Positions 38,568-48,684 of a DNA stretch of 64,000 nt are shown one piece after another; the stretch's first letter is position 1, and every line of letters starts with the position of its first letter. Under the pieces are notes generated by a model. It made no database searches. It was given only the letters and a program-made list of their open reading frames with translations, and had not been told where the DNA came from. Origin of the DNA: Janthinobacterium sp. LM6 (lineage in GTDB: Bacteria > Pseudomonadota > Gammaproteobacteria > Burkholderiales > Burkholderiaceae_D); assembly GCF_002002885.1 (NCBI RefSeq), contig NZ_CP019510.1, positions 6,014,001 through 6,078,000 on the forward strand, written 5' to 3'. Both the position numbers and the translations under genes were made by a program.

Positions 38568-38719
38568 ACTTTTTATCAAACATCAAAAAGATTGGCACCA
38601 GTCTTTCTGCTGTGGACGAATGATGTCATATCGTATGGCCATGCCTGCGATCCTCATCTATTCATTGAGAGATCCGCCTTCATGTCAGTAAAATATCCGG
38701 CGCCATCGCTTCAGTTACC

Positions 38720-39076
38720 ATGAAGAACCAGCCTTTCTTCAAGCGCTTGGGATTTGCCCTGCAAGGCATAAGCGCTGCCCTCCGCCTGGAATCGAGCTTT
38801 CGCCTGCAATGCCTGGCTGCTCTGATGGTGATCATTGTACTTTGTTGGTTCCGACCTCCCTTGATATGGTGGGCCTTGCTATTGCTTAATTGCGGCATGG
38901 TTCTGGCCGCGGAATTGTTCAACACCGCGTTGGAGCACCTGATCGATCACCTCCATCCAACCCTACATCCGAACATCAAGATTACCAAGGACTGCGCAGC
39001 AGGAGCAGTGTTGCTCCTCAGCATGACGGCGGTATGCGTGTTTGTTGCTTTTTTGATTGAAAACGTTGCGTGCTAA
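38720..39076 (+). CDS. dgkA: Diacylglycerol kinase
   Basis: A 118-residue inner-membrane kinase with three hydrophobic helices that phosphorylates diacylglycerol to phosphatidic acid. The family core is AAELFNTALEHLIDHL near residue 61, followed by the helix-3 lead KDCAAGAVLL in place of the usual KDxGSAAV. No clear ribosome-binding site precedes the ATG. It lies beside polysaccharide genes, possibly recycling lipid by-products of envelope polymer synthesis (inference). Confidence 0.85.
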   Translation: MKNQPFFKRLGFALQGISAALRLESSFRLQCLAALMVIIVLCWFRPPLIWWALLLLNCGMVLAAELFNTALEHLIDHLHPTLHPNIKITKDCAAGAVLLLSMTAVCVFVAFLIENVAC

Positions 39077-39185
39077 GTAGGAATACCAGGGTAGCAAACT
39101 ACAATACAGGACGCGCTAAATTACCTGCCTATCCGACTCCATAGAGTAGGAAGAAAATACAAAGATTCCTGTAATTTATTAAAGC

Positions 39186-39203
39186 ATTGCCCCTATTGGC
39201 AAT
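39186..39203. promoter_or_regulatory. Inverted repeat in the manC leader
   Basis: ATTGCC-N6-GGCAAT is a perfect 6-base-arm repeat, 122 bases before manC, in an AT-rich 248-base gap (39077-39324) that otherwise shows no gene. It may be an operator for the polysaccharide operon. Confidence 0.35.
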
Positions 39204-39324
39204 ATGGATTTTTTCCAGTGCGTGCGCCGCCACATACGAGCGCGGCAAGCCGGACAAGTTTTAATGCATGTCGAATAACTAAATACTCAGCTCTACCCAA
39301 TATTAAATTTAAGTTGAAGCATAA

Positions 39325-40743
39325 ATGACTATTCCCCTCGTACCGGTAATTCTTTGTGGTGGTTCCGGCACACGTTTATGGCCGCTGTCGCGAGAGGCGT
39401 TCCCGAAGCAGTTTCTGCGCTTGTCCACTCAGGGCAGCATGCTGCAACAAACGCTGCAGCGCCTGGCGGGCATCGACACCGTGTCGCCAGCACTACTGGT
39501 ATGCAACGAATCCTCGCGTTTTGTTGTCGCGGAGCAAGTGCGTGAGATCGGTCTGGCAAATAGCCGCATGCTGCTTGAACCCATGCGCCGCAATACGGCT
39601 CCAGCAATCGCCTCGGCAGCCTTGCATGCGATGGAGAATGGCGAGGATCCGCTCCTGCTGGTGCTGCCCTCGGACCACGTCATTCTGGATACCCCGGTCT
39701 TCCATCGCGCCATTGCGCTGGCGCGTACTGCTGCAGAGGCAGGTCAGTTGCTGACTTTCGGCATCACGCCAACGGGACCAGAGACAGGATACGGCTATAT
39801 TCGCGCCGAGGGCACTGCAAGCGGGCAAGTCCAACGCATACTTGAATTCGTGGAAAAGCCGGCCCTGACGCTCGCGGAACAATATGTCGCCAGCGGCGAC
39901 TACTTCTGGAACAGCGGTATGTTCCTGTTCCGCGCCAGCCGCTACCTGGAAGAGTTGGCGCGCTTCCAACCCGCTGTTCTGGCAGCTTGCCGCATTGCCA
40001 TCAGCACCGCAAAAAGCGACCTCGACTTCATTCGCCTGGACAAGGATGCCTACGCCGCCAGTCCCGATATTGCCGTGGACTACGCCGTCATGGAGCGCAC
40101 CAGCCATGCTTCGACCGTCGCCCTCGATGCGGGCTGGAATGATATCGGCTCCTGGAAAGCCGTACTCGACGTGGCGGACAAGGATGCCGGCCAGAATAGC
40201 ACCCAGGGCGATGTACTGATCCAGGATTGCAACGATTGCCTGGTACACAGCACCAGCCGTCTGGTCACCGCCATTGGCATGCGCAATACCGTCATCGTGG
40301 AAACCGCCGATGCCGTGCTGGTCATGGATGCGGATCAGGCACAAAAAACAAAAACCATGGTCGCGCAATTGGTCGACAGGAAACGCCCCGAGGCCACCAT
40401 GCACCGTGAAGTCTTCCGTCCGTGGGGTTCCTATGATTCCATCGGCAATGGCGAGCGCTTCCAGGTCAAGCGGATCACTGTCAAGCCTGGTGCCAAGCTG
40501 TCATTGCAAATGCATCACCACCGCGCCGAGCATTGGATCGTGGTCTCCGGCACGGCCCAGATTACGAATGGCGACAAGGAATATTTACTGACCGAAAACC
40601 AGTCTACCTATATTCCCCTCGGCGTCGTCCACTCCCTGGCCAACCCAGGCAAGCTACCGCTGGAATTGATTGAGATTCAATCGGGTAGCTACCTTGGGGA
40701 AGACGACATTGTCCGCTTTGAAGACCGCTACGGCCGCGCTTGA
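39325..40743 (+). CDS. manC: Mannose-1-phosphate guanylyltransferase / mannose-6-phosphate isomerase
   Basis: A 472-residue bifunctional enzyme making GDP-mannose. The N-terminal nucleotidyltransferase domain has GGSGTRLWPLSREAFPKQF from about residue 12 and FVEKPAL near 175. The C-terminal type II isomerase cupin domain has PWGSYDSIG near 364 and LQMHHHRAEHWIVVSG near 392, where the metal-binding His residues are visible. Length is typical of ManC/CpsB/AlgA. No strong ribosome-binding site is seen. It opens the plus-strand half of the polysaccharide cluster, ahead of wbaP. Confidence 0.95.
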   Translation: MTIPLVPVILCGGSGTRLWPLSREAFPKQFLRLSTQGSMLQQTLQRLAGIDTVSPALLVCNESSRFVVAEQVREIGLANSRMLLEPMRRNTAPAIASAALHAMENGEDPLLLVLPSDHVILDTPVFHRAIALARTAAEAGQLLTFGITPTGPETGYGYIRAEGTASGQVQRILEFVEKPALTLAEQYVASGDYFWNSGMFLFRASRYLEELARFQPAVLAACRIAISTAKSDLDFIRLDKDAYAASPDIAVDYAVMERTSHASTVALDAGWNDIGSWKAVLDVADKDAGQNSTQGDVLIQDCNDCLVHSTSRLVTAIGMRNTVIVETADAVLVMDADQAQKTKTMVAQLVDRKRPEATMHREVFRPWGSYDSIGNGERFQVKRITVKPGAKLSLQMHHHRAEHWIVVSGTAQITNGDKEYLLTENQSTYIPLGVVHSLANPGKLPLELIEIQSGSYLGEDDIVRFEDRYGRA

Positions 40744-40819
40744 CCGAGCAGATACGCAAGACCACGCAGTCGTCATCGCAAGAATTCACACTGAAGTTTA
40801 TAAGGTTTAGCAAGTCATC

Positions 40820-42283
40820 ATGAAACCAATCGAAGGCATCTTTGTACAAGAAGTAAAATGGTATTGCAGCAGCAGGGTAGAAAAATATTTCCTCACCTTT
40901 GCCGATGCGTTAGCCATGTTCACGGCATTCTGGCTCGCCGGCACATGGACCCTCGATGGCGGCGATTTGAACAACTGGGGCTTGGATAGCTCACGCCTGC
41001 TCAGTTACAGCCTGCTATCCGTGGTCACTGTGGCGATCTTCAAGCTGAAAGGCCATCATGCCAAACGCCGCCCGTACTCGAATGAAATCAAGGAACTTCT
41101 GAAGATCGCCATGGTCATGGGCCTGATCGACGCGGCCCTGGTCTTCCTCGACAAGCGCGACTCTTCGCGCGAGGCACTGTTGGCCACCTGGCTGCTGGTG
41201 CCATGCTGTGTCCTGCTGCTGCGCGGCATGGTCAAATACCTGCTGATGAAAGCTGGCGGCTGGATACGCCCTATGGTCATCATCGGATGGGGTGACAATG
41301 CCTTGCAGACAGCGCGGGCCTTCGATGAGGAAGCATTGATGGGCTATCGCCTGATTGCCTTCCTGATCCCCGAAGGCCAAGGCCGCCTGGAACAACACTA
41401 CGTGAACCGCAGCAAACAGGCGGTACCGTGCATTCCGCTTGGCGTCAATCCTGAAGAAACGCTCAAGCTGCTGGGTGATCCGCATGCAGTTGTCGCTCTG
41501 GAGCAAGGCGGCATCGATACCTATCAGGGCATGATCCAGCAAGTCAGCCGTTGCGTTGCCAATATGCAAGTGGTACCTGCCGTACGCGGCCTGCCCCTGT
41601 ATGGCATGGAGGTCAACCATTTCTTTACACATGAGGTGCTGCTGCTAACCATGCGCAACAACCTGGCACGGCCAGGTTTACAAATGATCAAGCGCTGCTT
41701 TGATCTGATGGCTTCAATCTGCGTGCTGATCGTCGGCGCCCCCATCCTGCTGTGGATCGCCGCCAAGGTCATGGCCTCTGGCCGCCCCATCTTCTACGGC
41801 CACAAACGCGTGGGTCAAAATGGCAAGCATTTTCTCTGCTACAAATTCCGTACCATGGCCGTAAATGCAGACGTCTTGCTGAAAGAATTGCTGGAACGCG
41901 ACCCTGAAGCCCGTGCCGAGTGGGACCGTGATTTCAAACTGAAGAACGACCCTCGCATCACCTCGATCGGCCACTTCCTGCGCCGGACCAGTCTTGATGA
42001 ATTGCCGCAGCTATGGAACGTGCTGAAAGGCGAAATGAGCCTGGTCGGGCCGCGCCCGGTTGTTGATGCGGAACTGGAGCGTTATGGCCCCCAAGTAGAC
42101 TATTACCTGGAAGCGAAACCCGGCGTCACGGGTCTATGGCAAGTCAGCGGCAGGAACGACGTCAGCTATGATACGCGCGTTTATCTGGATGCATGGTATG
42201 TCAAGAACTGGTCTTTATTCAATGACATTGTTATTCTACTGAAAACGGTTAAAGTCATTTTCAAGAAAGATGGCGCGTATTAA
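40820..42283 (+). CDS. wbaP: Undecaprenyl-phosphate sugar phosphotransferase (WbaP-type initiating enzyme)
   Basis: A 487-residue membrane protein that transfers a hexose-1-phosphate to undecaprenyl phosphate to start a repeat unit. The N-terminal part has about four hydrophobic helices and a Rossmann-like region (VIIGWGDNALQTARAF near 153). The C-terminal catalytic domain (PF02397, from about 290) has KRCFDLMAS, YGHKRVGQNGKHFLCYKFRT, LDELPQLWNVLKGEMSLVGP and GVTGLWQVSGR. Layout and the long inserted Asp/Glu-rich region (DPEARAEWDRDFKLKNDPR) fit WbaP, a galactose-1-phosphate transferase, rather than WecA. Adjacent galE supports galactose, but glucose is not excluded. Confidence 0.87.
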   Translation: MKPIEGIFVQEVKWYCSSRVEKYFLTFADALAMFTAFWLAGTWTLDGGDLNNWGLDSSRLLSYSLLSVVTVAIFKLKGHHAKRRPYSNEIKELLKIAMVMGLIDAALVFLDKRDSSREALLATWLLVPCCVLLLRGMVKYLLMKAGGWIRPMVIIGWGDNALQTARAFDEEALMGYRLIAFLIPEGQGRLEQHYVNRSKQAVPCIPLGVNPEETLKLLGDPHAVVALEQGGIDTYQGMIQQVSRCVANMQVVPAVRGLPLYGMEVNHFFTHEVLLLTMRNNLARPGLQMIKRCFDLMASICVLIVGAPILLWIAAKVMASGRPIFYGHKRVGQNGKHFLCYKFRTMAVNADVLLKELLERDPEARAEWDRDFKLKNDPRITSIGHFLRRTSLDELPQLWNVLKGEMSLVGPRPVVDAELERYGPQVDYYLEAKPGVTGLWQVSGRNDVSYDTRVYLDAWYVKNWSLFNDIVILLKTVKVIFKKDGAY

Positions 42284-42374
42284 GTACATGATCAAATAAA
42301 ATTTCAAATAATTTCATTTCGGAAATAGAAGAGTGAAGCATCGTGAAGATGTTCAAGTAAAAAAGGATAACAAC

Positions 42375-43454
42375 ATGATTTTAGTGACTGGCGGTGCCGG
42401 CTTCATCGGCTCCAACTTTGTACGCGACTGGCTGGCGCTCAACGAGGAGCCCGTGATCAATTTTGACAAACTGACCTATGCTGGCAATCTCAGCAATCTG
42501 GCCAGCCTGGAGCAAGACCCGCGGCATATCTTTGTGCGTGGCGATATTTGCGATACCGCTCACATCTCGCGCCTGCTGGCAGAACACCAGCCACGCGCCA
42601 TCGTGCATTTTGCCGCAGAGAGCCATGTCGATCGCTCGATCCATAGCCCCGGCGAATTCATTTCGACCAACGTCAACGGTACCTTCAGCCTGCTGGAAGC
42701 GGCACGCGCCTATTGGAGCGGCTTGACGGGCGAAGCCAAGGACGGCTTCCGCTTCCTGCACGTCTCGACCGACGAAGTGTATGGCACCCTGGGACCGAAT
42801 GATCCGCCATTCACGGAAACGACGCCGTATGCGCCAAACAGCCCCTACTCGGCATCGAAAGCGGCGTCCGATCATCTGGTGCGCGCATATTTCCATACGT
42901 ATGGCATGCCCGTGCTGACGACCAACTGCTCGAACAACTATGGTTCCTTCCATTTCCCGGAAAAACTGATTCCGCTCATCATCAGCAATGCCCGTGCCGG
43001 CAAAGCCTTGCCTATCTATGGCGATGGCATGCAAGTGCGCGACTGGCTGTACGTGGGCGACCATTGCTCGGCGATCCGCCGCGTCCTGGAAGCGGGACGC
43101 CTGGGTGAGGTGTACAACGTGGGCGGCTGGAATGAAATGGCCAATCTGGAAGTCGTGCATACCTTGTGCGACATCCTCGATACGCTGGACCCGAAAGCGT
43201 CCGGCAGCTATCGCGAACAAATCACCTATGTACAGGATCGCCCTGGCCACGACCGCCGCTATGCCATCGACGCACGCAAGATCGAGCGCGAACTGGGCTG
43301 GAAGCCAGCCGAAACCTTCGCCACCGGCATCCGCAAGACCGTTCAATGGTACCTGGACAACCAGGCCTGGGTACGCGATGTCCAGTCGGGTGACTACCTC
43401 AAGTGGGTAGAAAAAAACTACGCGGCACGTGACACGGCCAAGGAGCAGCAATAA
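42375..43454 (+). CDS. rfbB: dTDP-glucose 4,6-dehydratase
   Basis: A 359-residue enzyme of dTDP-L-rhamnose synthesis (step 2). The NAD-binding GGAGFIG is at 6-12, the catalytic region has [11 protein letters not shown] near 130, and the Tyr/Lys pair is in [10 protein letters not shown] near 165. Start 42375 is set by AAGGAT 6 bases upstream; the frame opens 14 codons earlier. Its stop overlaps the rfbA start by one base (TAATG). First gene of rfbBACD. Confidence 0.97.
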   Translation: MILVTGGAGFIGSNFVRDWLALNEEPVINFDKLTYAGNLSNLASLEQDPRHIFVRGDICDTAHISRLLAEHQPRAIVHFAAESHVDRSIHSPGEFISTNVNGTFSLLEAARAYWSGLTGEAKDGFRFLHVSTDEVYGTLGPNDPPFTETTPYAPNSPYSASKAASDHLVRAYFHTYGMPVLTTNCSNNYGSFHFPEKLIPLIISNARAGKALPIYGDGMQVRDWLYVGDHCSAIRRVLEAGRLGEVYNVGGWNEMANLEVVHTLCDILDTLDPKASGSYREQITYVQDRPGHDRRYAIDARKIERELGWKPAETFATGIRKTVQWYLDNQAWVRDVQSGDYLKWVEKNYAARDTAKEQQ

Positions 43455-44347
43455 TGGCAACATCCATCGAACGCAAGGGCATCATCCTGGCTGGCGGTTC
43501 CGGCACGCGCCTGTACCCTGTGACCATGGCCGTATCGAAGCAACTGCTGCCCGTATATGACAAGCCGATGATCTACTATCCGCTGACCACCCTGATGCTG
43601 GCCGGCATACGCGATATCCTGATCATCTCCACACCACAAGATACGCCGCGCTTCCAGGAGTTGCTGGGCGATGGCAGCCAGTGGGGTATCAGCCTGACCT
43701 ATGCCGTGCAGCCCAGCCCGGATGGCCTGGCACAGGCGTTCATCATCGGCAAAGAGTTTGTCGGCGATGCACCATCGGCGCTGATTCTGGGTGACAACAT
43801 CTATTACGGTCACGACTTTGAATCGCAGTTGCGCGAGGCCTCGGCGCGCACCAGCGGCTCGACCGTGTTTGCCTATCATGTCACAGATCCGGAACGCTAT
43901 GGCGTCGTCGACTTCGATGCACAACGCCGGGCCATCAGCATTGAAGAAAAGCCGCTCAAGCCAAAATCGAACTACGCCGTCACCGGCCTGTATTTCTACG
44001 ACAGCCAGGTGTGCGATATCGCCGCCGGCATCGCCCCGTCACCACGTGGCGAGTTGGAAATCACGGATGTCAACCGTACTTATCTGGAGCGCGGGCAGTT
44101 GAACGTAGAACTGATGGGCCGCGGCATGGCCTGGCTCGACACAGGCACGCATGAATCCCTGCTCGAAGCGGGCCAGTTCATCGCCACCATCGAGAACCGT
44201 CAGGGCTTGAAAGTTGCCTGCCCTGAAGAAATCGCCTACCGCCGTGGCTACATCGATGCAGCCAAGCTCGAAGCATTGGCACAACCCTTGAAAAAGAACG
44301 CTTACGGTCAATACCTGCTGCGCCTGCTCGAAGAAAAAATATACTAA
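43454..44347 (+). CDS. rfbA: Glucose-1-phosphate thymidylyltransferase
   Basis: A 297-residue enzyme making dTDP-glucose (step 1). The nucleotide-binding [11 protein letters not shown] is near residue 11, with [23 protein letters not shown] near 110, and [20 protein letters not shown] near 157. Its start overlaps the rfbB stop by one base, so the genes are coupled. Confidence 0.97.
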   Translation: MATSIERKGIILAGGSGTRLYPVTMAVSKQLLPVYDKPMIYYPLTTLMLAGIRDILIISTPQDTPRFQELLGDGSQWGISLTYAVQPSPDGLAQAFIIGKEFVGDAPSALILGDNIYYGHDFESQLREASARTSGSTVFAYHVTDPERYGVVDFDAQRRAISIEEKPLKPKSNYAVTGLYFYDSQVCDIAAGIAPSPRGELEITDVNRTYLERGQLNVELMGRGMAWLDTGTHESLLEAGQFIATIENRQGLKVACPEEIAYRRGYIDAAKLEALAQPLKKNAYGQYLLRLLEEKIY

Positions 44348-44371
44348 AGCCTGAACGGCTCATTTCACACC

Positions 44372-44917
44372 ATGCAAATTCAAACCACCGCCATACCGGA
44401 CGTCCTGATCCTTGAACCCACCGTGTTCGGCGATGACCGGGGCTTTTTCTACGAAAGCTTCAACCAGAAGCGCTTTGCCGAACTGACCGGCGTCACGCGC
44501 GATTTCGTACAGGACAATCATTCCAAGTCGGCCAAAGGCGTGTTGCGGGGCCTGCACTACCAAATCCAGCAACCGCAAGGCAAGCTGGTGCGTGTGACCG
44601 CTGGCGAAGTCTTCGACGTCGCCGTCGACCTGCGCAAAAGCTCCCCGACGTTTGGCCACTGGGTAGGTGTGACCTTATCAGCGGCCAATAAACGCCAGTT
44701 GTGGATACCGGAAGGCTTTGCCCACGGTTTCGTGGTCACCAGCGACAGCGCCGAGTTCCTGTACAAGACGACCGACTACTGGGCACCGGAGTTCGAACGC
44801 AGCCTCCTGTGGAACGATCCAGCCATCGGTATCGACTGGCCGCTCGATGGCGAACCACTGCTGTCTGGCAAAGATAAAGTCGGTACCTTGCTGGCCAATG
44901 CCGACGTTTTTGCCTGA
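44372..44917 (+). CDS. rfbC: dTDP-4-dehydrorhamnose 3,5-epimerase
   Basis: A 181-residue cupin-type epimerase (step 3). FGDDRGFFYESFNQKRF near residue 20, the catalytic-His region KGVLRGLHYQIQ near 58, and WIPEGFAHGF near 112 are all present. Length is standard. Follows rfbA by 24 bases. Confidence 0.97.
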   Translation: MQIQTTAIPDVLILEPTVFGDDRGFFYESFNQKRFAELTGVTRDFVQDNHSKSAKGVLRGLHYQIQQPQGKLVRVTAGEVFDVAVDLRKSSPTFGHWVGVTLSAANKRQLWIPEGFAHGFVVTSDSAEFLYKTTDYWAPEFERSLLWNDPAIGIDWPLDGEPLLSGKDKVGTLLANADVFA

Positions 44918-44958
44918 CCGTTACCGACCAATCTGACACACTGGAACAAAACTATTTC

Positions 44959-45831
44959 ATGAGCCGTATTTTAATCACAGGAAAAACCGGCCAGGTCGGT
45001 TACGAACTAGAACGCAGCCTGCAGGGCCTGGGCGAGATCATCGCGGTGGACCGCAGCCAGATGGACCTGGCTGACCTGGACCAGGTGCGCGACGTCATCC
45101 GCCGCGTCAAACCGACGCTGATCGTCAACCCGGCAGCCTATACGGCGGTCGACAAGGCTGAAAGTGAACCGGAACTGGCGCTGCGAATCAATGGCGAAGC
45201 GCCGGGTGTCATGGCGGAAGAAGCAAAGAAACTGGGCGCTGCGATGATCCATTACAGCACCGATTACGTCTTTGACGGGTCGAAAGATGGTGCCTACGTC
45301 GAAACCGATCCGACCTGCCCCGTGAATGTGTATGGCAGCAGCAAGCTGGCCGGCGAAAAGGCGATCCAGGCGACCGGCATCCCGCATCTGATCCTGCGCA
45401 CCAGCTGGGTTTACAGTACGCACGGTAAGAACTTTCTGCTGACCATGCTCCGTCTGGCCCAGGAACGTGACGAACTGAGTATCGTTTCCGATCAGTTCGG
45501 CGCACCGACATGGAGCCGTACCATTGCTGACACCACCGCACATATTGTCGCGCAAAGCCTGGCCACGGCTGACCGACAAGGATGGTGGGAAGAACGTTCG
45601 GGCCTGTACCATTTGACGGCCCAAGGAAAGACAAGCTGGTTTGGCTTTACCGAGGCGATCATGGCACATACGTCGGTTCAGAAAAAACCCCGCGTGAAAC
45701 CGATTCTGGCGCGCGACTATCCGGTACCGGCAAAGCGACCGAACAATTCAGTACTATCGTCGCAGCGTCTTATCAATACCTTCTGTGGTTTGCCGCAGTG
45801 GCAAGATGCGCTGAAACTGTGCCAGGATTGA
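44959..45831 (+). CDS. rfbD: dTDP-4-dehydrorhamnose reductase
   Basis: A 290-residue NADPH-dependent reductase that completes dTDP-L-rhamnose (step 4). The Rossmann motif is TGKTGQVGYEL near residue 7, NPAAYTAVDKAE near 59, STDYVFDG near 100 and the catalytic Tyr/Lys in NVYGSSKLAGE near 124. It ends the rfbBACD set. Confidence 0.96.
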   Translation: MSRILITGKTGQVGYELERSLQGLGEIIAVDRSQMDLADLDQVRDVIRRVKPTLIVNPAAYTAVDKAESEPELALRINGEAPGVMAEEAKKLGAAMIHYSTDYVFDGSKDGAYVETDPTCPVNVYGSSKLAGEKAIQATGIPHLILRTSWVYSTHGKNFLLTMLRLAQERDELSIVSDQFGAPTWSRTIADTTAHIVAQSLATADRQGWWEERSGLYHLTAQGKTSWFGFTEAIMAHTSVQKKPRVKPILARDYPVPAKRPNNSVLSSQRLINTFCGLPQWQDALKLCQD

Positions 45832-46191
45832 GCTCGAGCCAACTCCGTTTTGCATACTCAGTCCAAGGTCCGCGCGGCCCACGGAGGTAGCTCAAGCAGC
45901 GACAACATCTCGGAGCCACCTGCTCGGGATGTGTCTTCGCATGCGCTGACAGCAATCTTTTCACGTTGAGCAATACTAACGCACACGACGGCGTAGTCCA
46001 TGACTCAAATAAGTTTGCGCCAAAACGCGCATCGGCAGCAACGATCTGGCGATACATGGGCGTAATCGCCAGGTCAGCCAATACAGAGGATCGCGAAGTT
46101 GCTATCTGCCGCCGTATTGGCCCATTCATTTTTTATCATCTCCCTCTCGTGATTTTTCCGTCTCAAAAATCAACAATTAACTTCATTTTCC
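45832..46191. other. Gene-free stretch of 360 bases
   Basis: The stretch is higher in GC than the genes to its right. The longest frame here is on the minus strand (about 45773-46129, 118 codons). It has no ribosome-binding site, overlaps the end of rfbD and resembles no family I recognise. It may be a gene remnant at the edge of the AT-rich core. Confidence 0.4.
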
Positions 46192-47280
46192 ATGATAAAA
46201 AAATCCCTAAGCAATGAACAATCGTTGAGACTACAACTATTACGTTTCCCTTTGATTGTTGGCGTCGTTTTCATTCATGTGTATGGAGCCACATTGATGT
46301 TTTCCGGGATCGCCACTGGAGCAAGTGAGAAGAACCATATTAGCGATTTCATTCAATCTCTTATTTCACAGGAAATTGCACGTTGCGCCGTCCCCCTGTT
46401 TTTTCTCATCTCTGGCTATTTATTCTTTCATGACACACAATGGTCAACCGGGAACTACGTCAAGAAAATCATCTCCCGCGCTCGCACACTATTGCTTCCG
46501 TTTCTTTTCTGGAACATTTTAACGTTACTGATTTTTTTTCTCGCACAGTCAGTTCCCGCAACACTGTCATACTTCTCCGGCAATAAAACATTAATCGCCA
46601 ATTATGCTTTCTTCGACTACCTCGATGCAATCTTCGGGCTTACCAGATATCCTATTTCCTATCAATTTTGGTTCATCCGAGATTTGATGATATTGGCTCT
46701 ATTGACACCATTGATACATTTCTCCCTCAAATGGCTGCCAAAAACTGTGCTTGGAGCACTATTTGTTCTGTGGTTTTTGAATATTGGAGAAAACAGTTCT
46801 GAATCAGCATTTTTTTTCGTACTTGGCTGTTATTTCGGCATCTATTCACAAAGCATCTTCTTGCTTGACCAGCCAATCTCAAAATTTCTAACGCCGACGC
46901 TAATAATTTATACTCTTCTGATCATCGCCAATGCATTATTCCCGGAAGTACCAAGTTATCAATACATGCACAAGACTGGCATTATTCTCGGGATACCGAT
47001 CATCTTGTATCTGACGCGACCGGCGTTGGCCCTTCCCCGTCTGAAAAAAATGCTTATTGCTCTTGGATCCACCAGTTTCTTTTTATATGCCATGCATGAA
47101 CCAACACTCACTGTATTCAAAAAAATATCGTATAAATTAATCCAGCCAGAACATAACTCATCAATTATTTTTATCTATTTTTTCTCGGCAATCATCACCA
47201 TCATCACATCCATAGCCCTACATAAAATACTAATAAAAACATTCCCGAAATTTACCGCAACAATTACTGGCGGCAGGTAA
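46192..47280 (+). CDS. Acyltransferase-3 family membrane protein
   Basis: A 362-residue polytopic membrane protein of the Acyl_transf_3 family, which O-acetylates or otherwise acylates exported polysaccharides. About ten hydrophobic helices are seen. The early segment RFPLIVGVVFIHVYG carries the conserved His near 28, and ISGYLFF near 70 and YQFWFIRDLMI near 156 are family marks. It is AT-rich compared with rfbD, which marks the start of the low-GC core of the locus. Confidence 0.83.
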   Translation: MIKKSLSNEQSLRLQLLRFPLIVGVVFIHVYGATLMFSGIATGASEKNHISDFIQSLISQEIARCAVPLFFLISGYLFFHDTQWSTGNYVKKIISRARTLLLPFLFWNILTLLIFFLAQSVPATLSYFSGNKTLIANYAFFDYLDAIFGLTRYPISYQFWFIRDLMILALLTPLIHFSLKWLPKTVLGALFVLWFLNIGENSSESAFFFVLGCYFGIYSQSIFLLDQPISKFLTPTLIIYTLLIIANALFPEVPSYQYMHKTGIILGIPIILYLTRPALALPRLKKMLIALGSTSFFLYAMHEPTLTVFKKISYKLIQPEHNSSIIFIYFFSAIITIITSIALHKILIKTFPKFTATITGGR

Positions 47281-47402
47281 TTAATCATCATTCAAAAATA
47301 AACGACACAAACGGCACCGCAACAATTTAGTTCTTAACTCGTCTATATTCATTGCAACAGCCCCTCACTCTTTTAATCTTACGTTTACTATATTGAATTC
47401 TC

Positions 47403-48500
47403 ATGGAACGCGGAAATACAAAACTGAAATTTTTTGACAAATATCTTGGGCCTCTCCTATTACTCGCTCTGACCCCCTTGCGTTTATTTCGCACCAGGCA
47501 AGTACCAAAGTTAATCAATTCGGTTGCATTGCTGAAAACCGCAGCCATTGGCGATACCGTGTTGCTATCCGCAGCCATCACCGATCTACGTGTCGCCAAT
47601 CCAGATATGAAAATTGTTCTATTCACCGGCGCCTCAAATTTTGAGTTTGCCAAGCTACTATCGGGCGCCGACCAGATTGTCAAGCTACCGCTGACCAATC
47701 CTTTCGCCTGCGTCAAAATCATACGCTCCCATCAAATCGACATTTTTATTGACTTCGACTCGTGGCCACGTATCAGTGCTCTACTCGCAGCACTGTCGCG
47801 TGCAAAAATACGGATTGGCTTCAACACATCGCAGCAATATCGCCACTTCATGCAAGACATCCCGGTACCTCACCGAAATGACCAGCATGAACTGGAGAAC
47901 TATCGCGACCTGCTTAGAGTGATTGGCCTGAATGCTGCAAATTTGCCGCAGCAATTACAGCACTCTTGGAAAGAAGGTGGAAACACCATCGTCTTCCATA
48001 TGTGGCCAAGTGGCACCCAGAGTCATCTGAAAGAATGGCCGGCCGAAAAATGGCACACTCTTGCGAACGAATTGCTGTTACTGGGCAATTACTCGTTCGT
48101 ATTGACTGGGGGACGAGAAGACATTTCCGGCTGCGATGCTTTTCTCGCAACCCTGCCAGCGTCACTGCGCACGCGATTTATCAGTCACGCGGGGGCATCT
48201 TTCAGCAACACACTATCGTTGTTACAGCAAGCTGCGCTGTTGGTCAGCGTCAATACAGGCATCATGCATGTGGGGGCGGCAATGGGAGTGCCAACTGTTG
48301 GCCTGCACGGCCCGACGGACCCGAGACGTTGGGGACCTGTCGGACCACGTACTCGCTCAGTCGTCAGCAAAAGCAAAGGTGCAGGGACCTTGAATCTGGG
48401 CTTTGAATACACTCTTGAAACCGATTACATGAGCGGCATCGACGACAGTGACGTCATAAATGCCAGCCGTGAACTGCTTTACTGGACAGCAAGCAACTGA
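47403..48500 (+). CDS. Glycosyltransferase family 9 (heptosyltransferase-like)
   Basis: A 365-residue GT9 enzyme with the GT-B fold and no signal peptide; a hydrophobic N-terminal stretch (LGPLLLLALTPLRLF) may associate with the membrane. The nucleotide-binding half has VSVNTGIMHVGAAMG near residue 285, then VGLHGPTDPRRWGP, which carries the ADP-heptose-type donor loop. It precedes the IS21 remnant. A heptose donor would need the gmhA/kinase pathway on the other side of the scar, where the kinase is broken. Confidence 0.85.
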   Translation: MERGNTKLKFFDKYLGPLLLLALTPLRLFRTRQVPKLINSVALLKTAAIGDTVLLSAAITDLRVANPDMKIVLFTGASNFEFAKLLSGADQIVKLPLTNPFACVKIIRSHQIDIFIDFDSWPRISALLAALSRAKIRIGFNTSQQYRHFMQDIPVPHRNDQHELENYRDLLRVIGLNAANLPQQLQHSWKEGGNTIVFHMWPSGTQSHLKEWPAEKWHTLANELLLLGNYSFVLTGGREDISGCDAFLATLPASLRTRFISHAGASFSNTLSLLQQAALLVSVNTGIMHVGAAMGVPTVGLHGPTDPRRWGPVGPRTRSVVSKSKGAGTLNLGFEYTLETDYMSGIDDSDVINASRELLYWTASN

Positions 48501-48684
48501 TCAGGTCAACCATGTACATGCCAGGGATGTGAAGTGAAACACAGGCAATAACACTTCACTTCCTGCCTTGAACACATAGGTCAGGCTTGCTGCGTAGGAA
48601 CACGCTGCAGCCTGCCCCTAGAATGCAAGGAAGGTGCTTCAATAGCGGAGAATTACCAGACTCACTTCAATTTTGAACGTTCGA

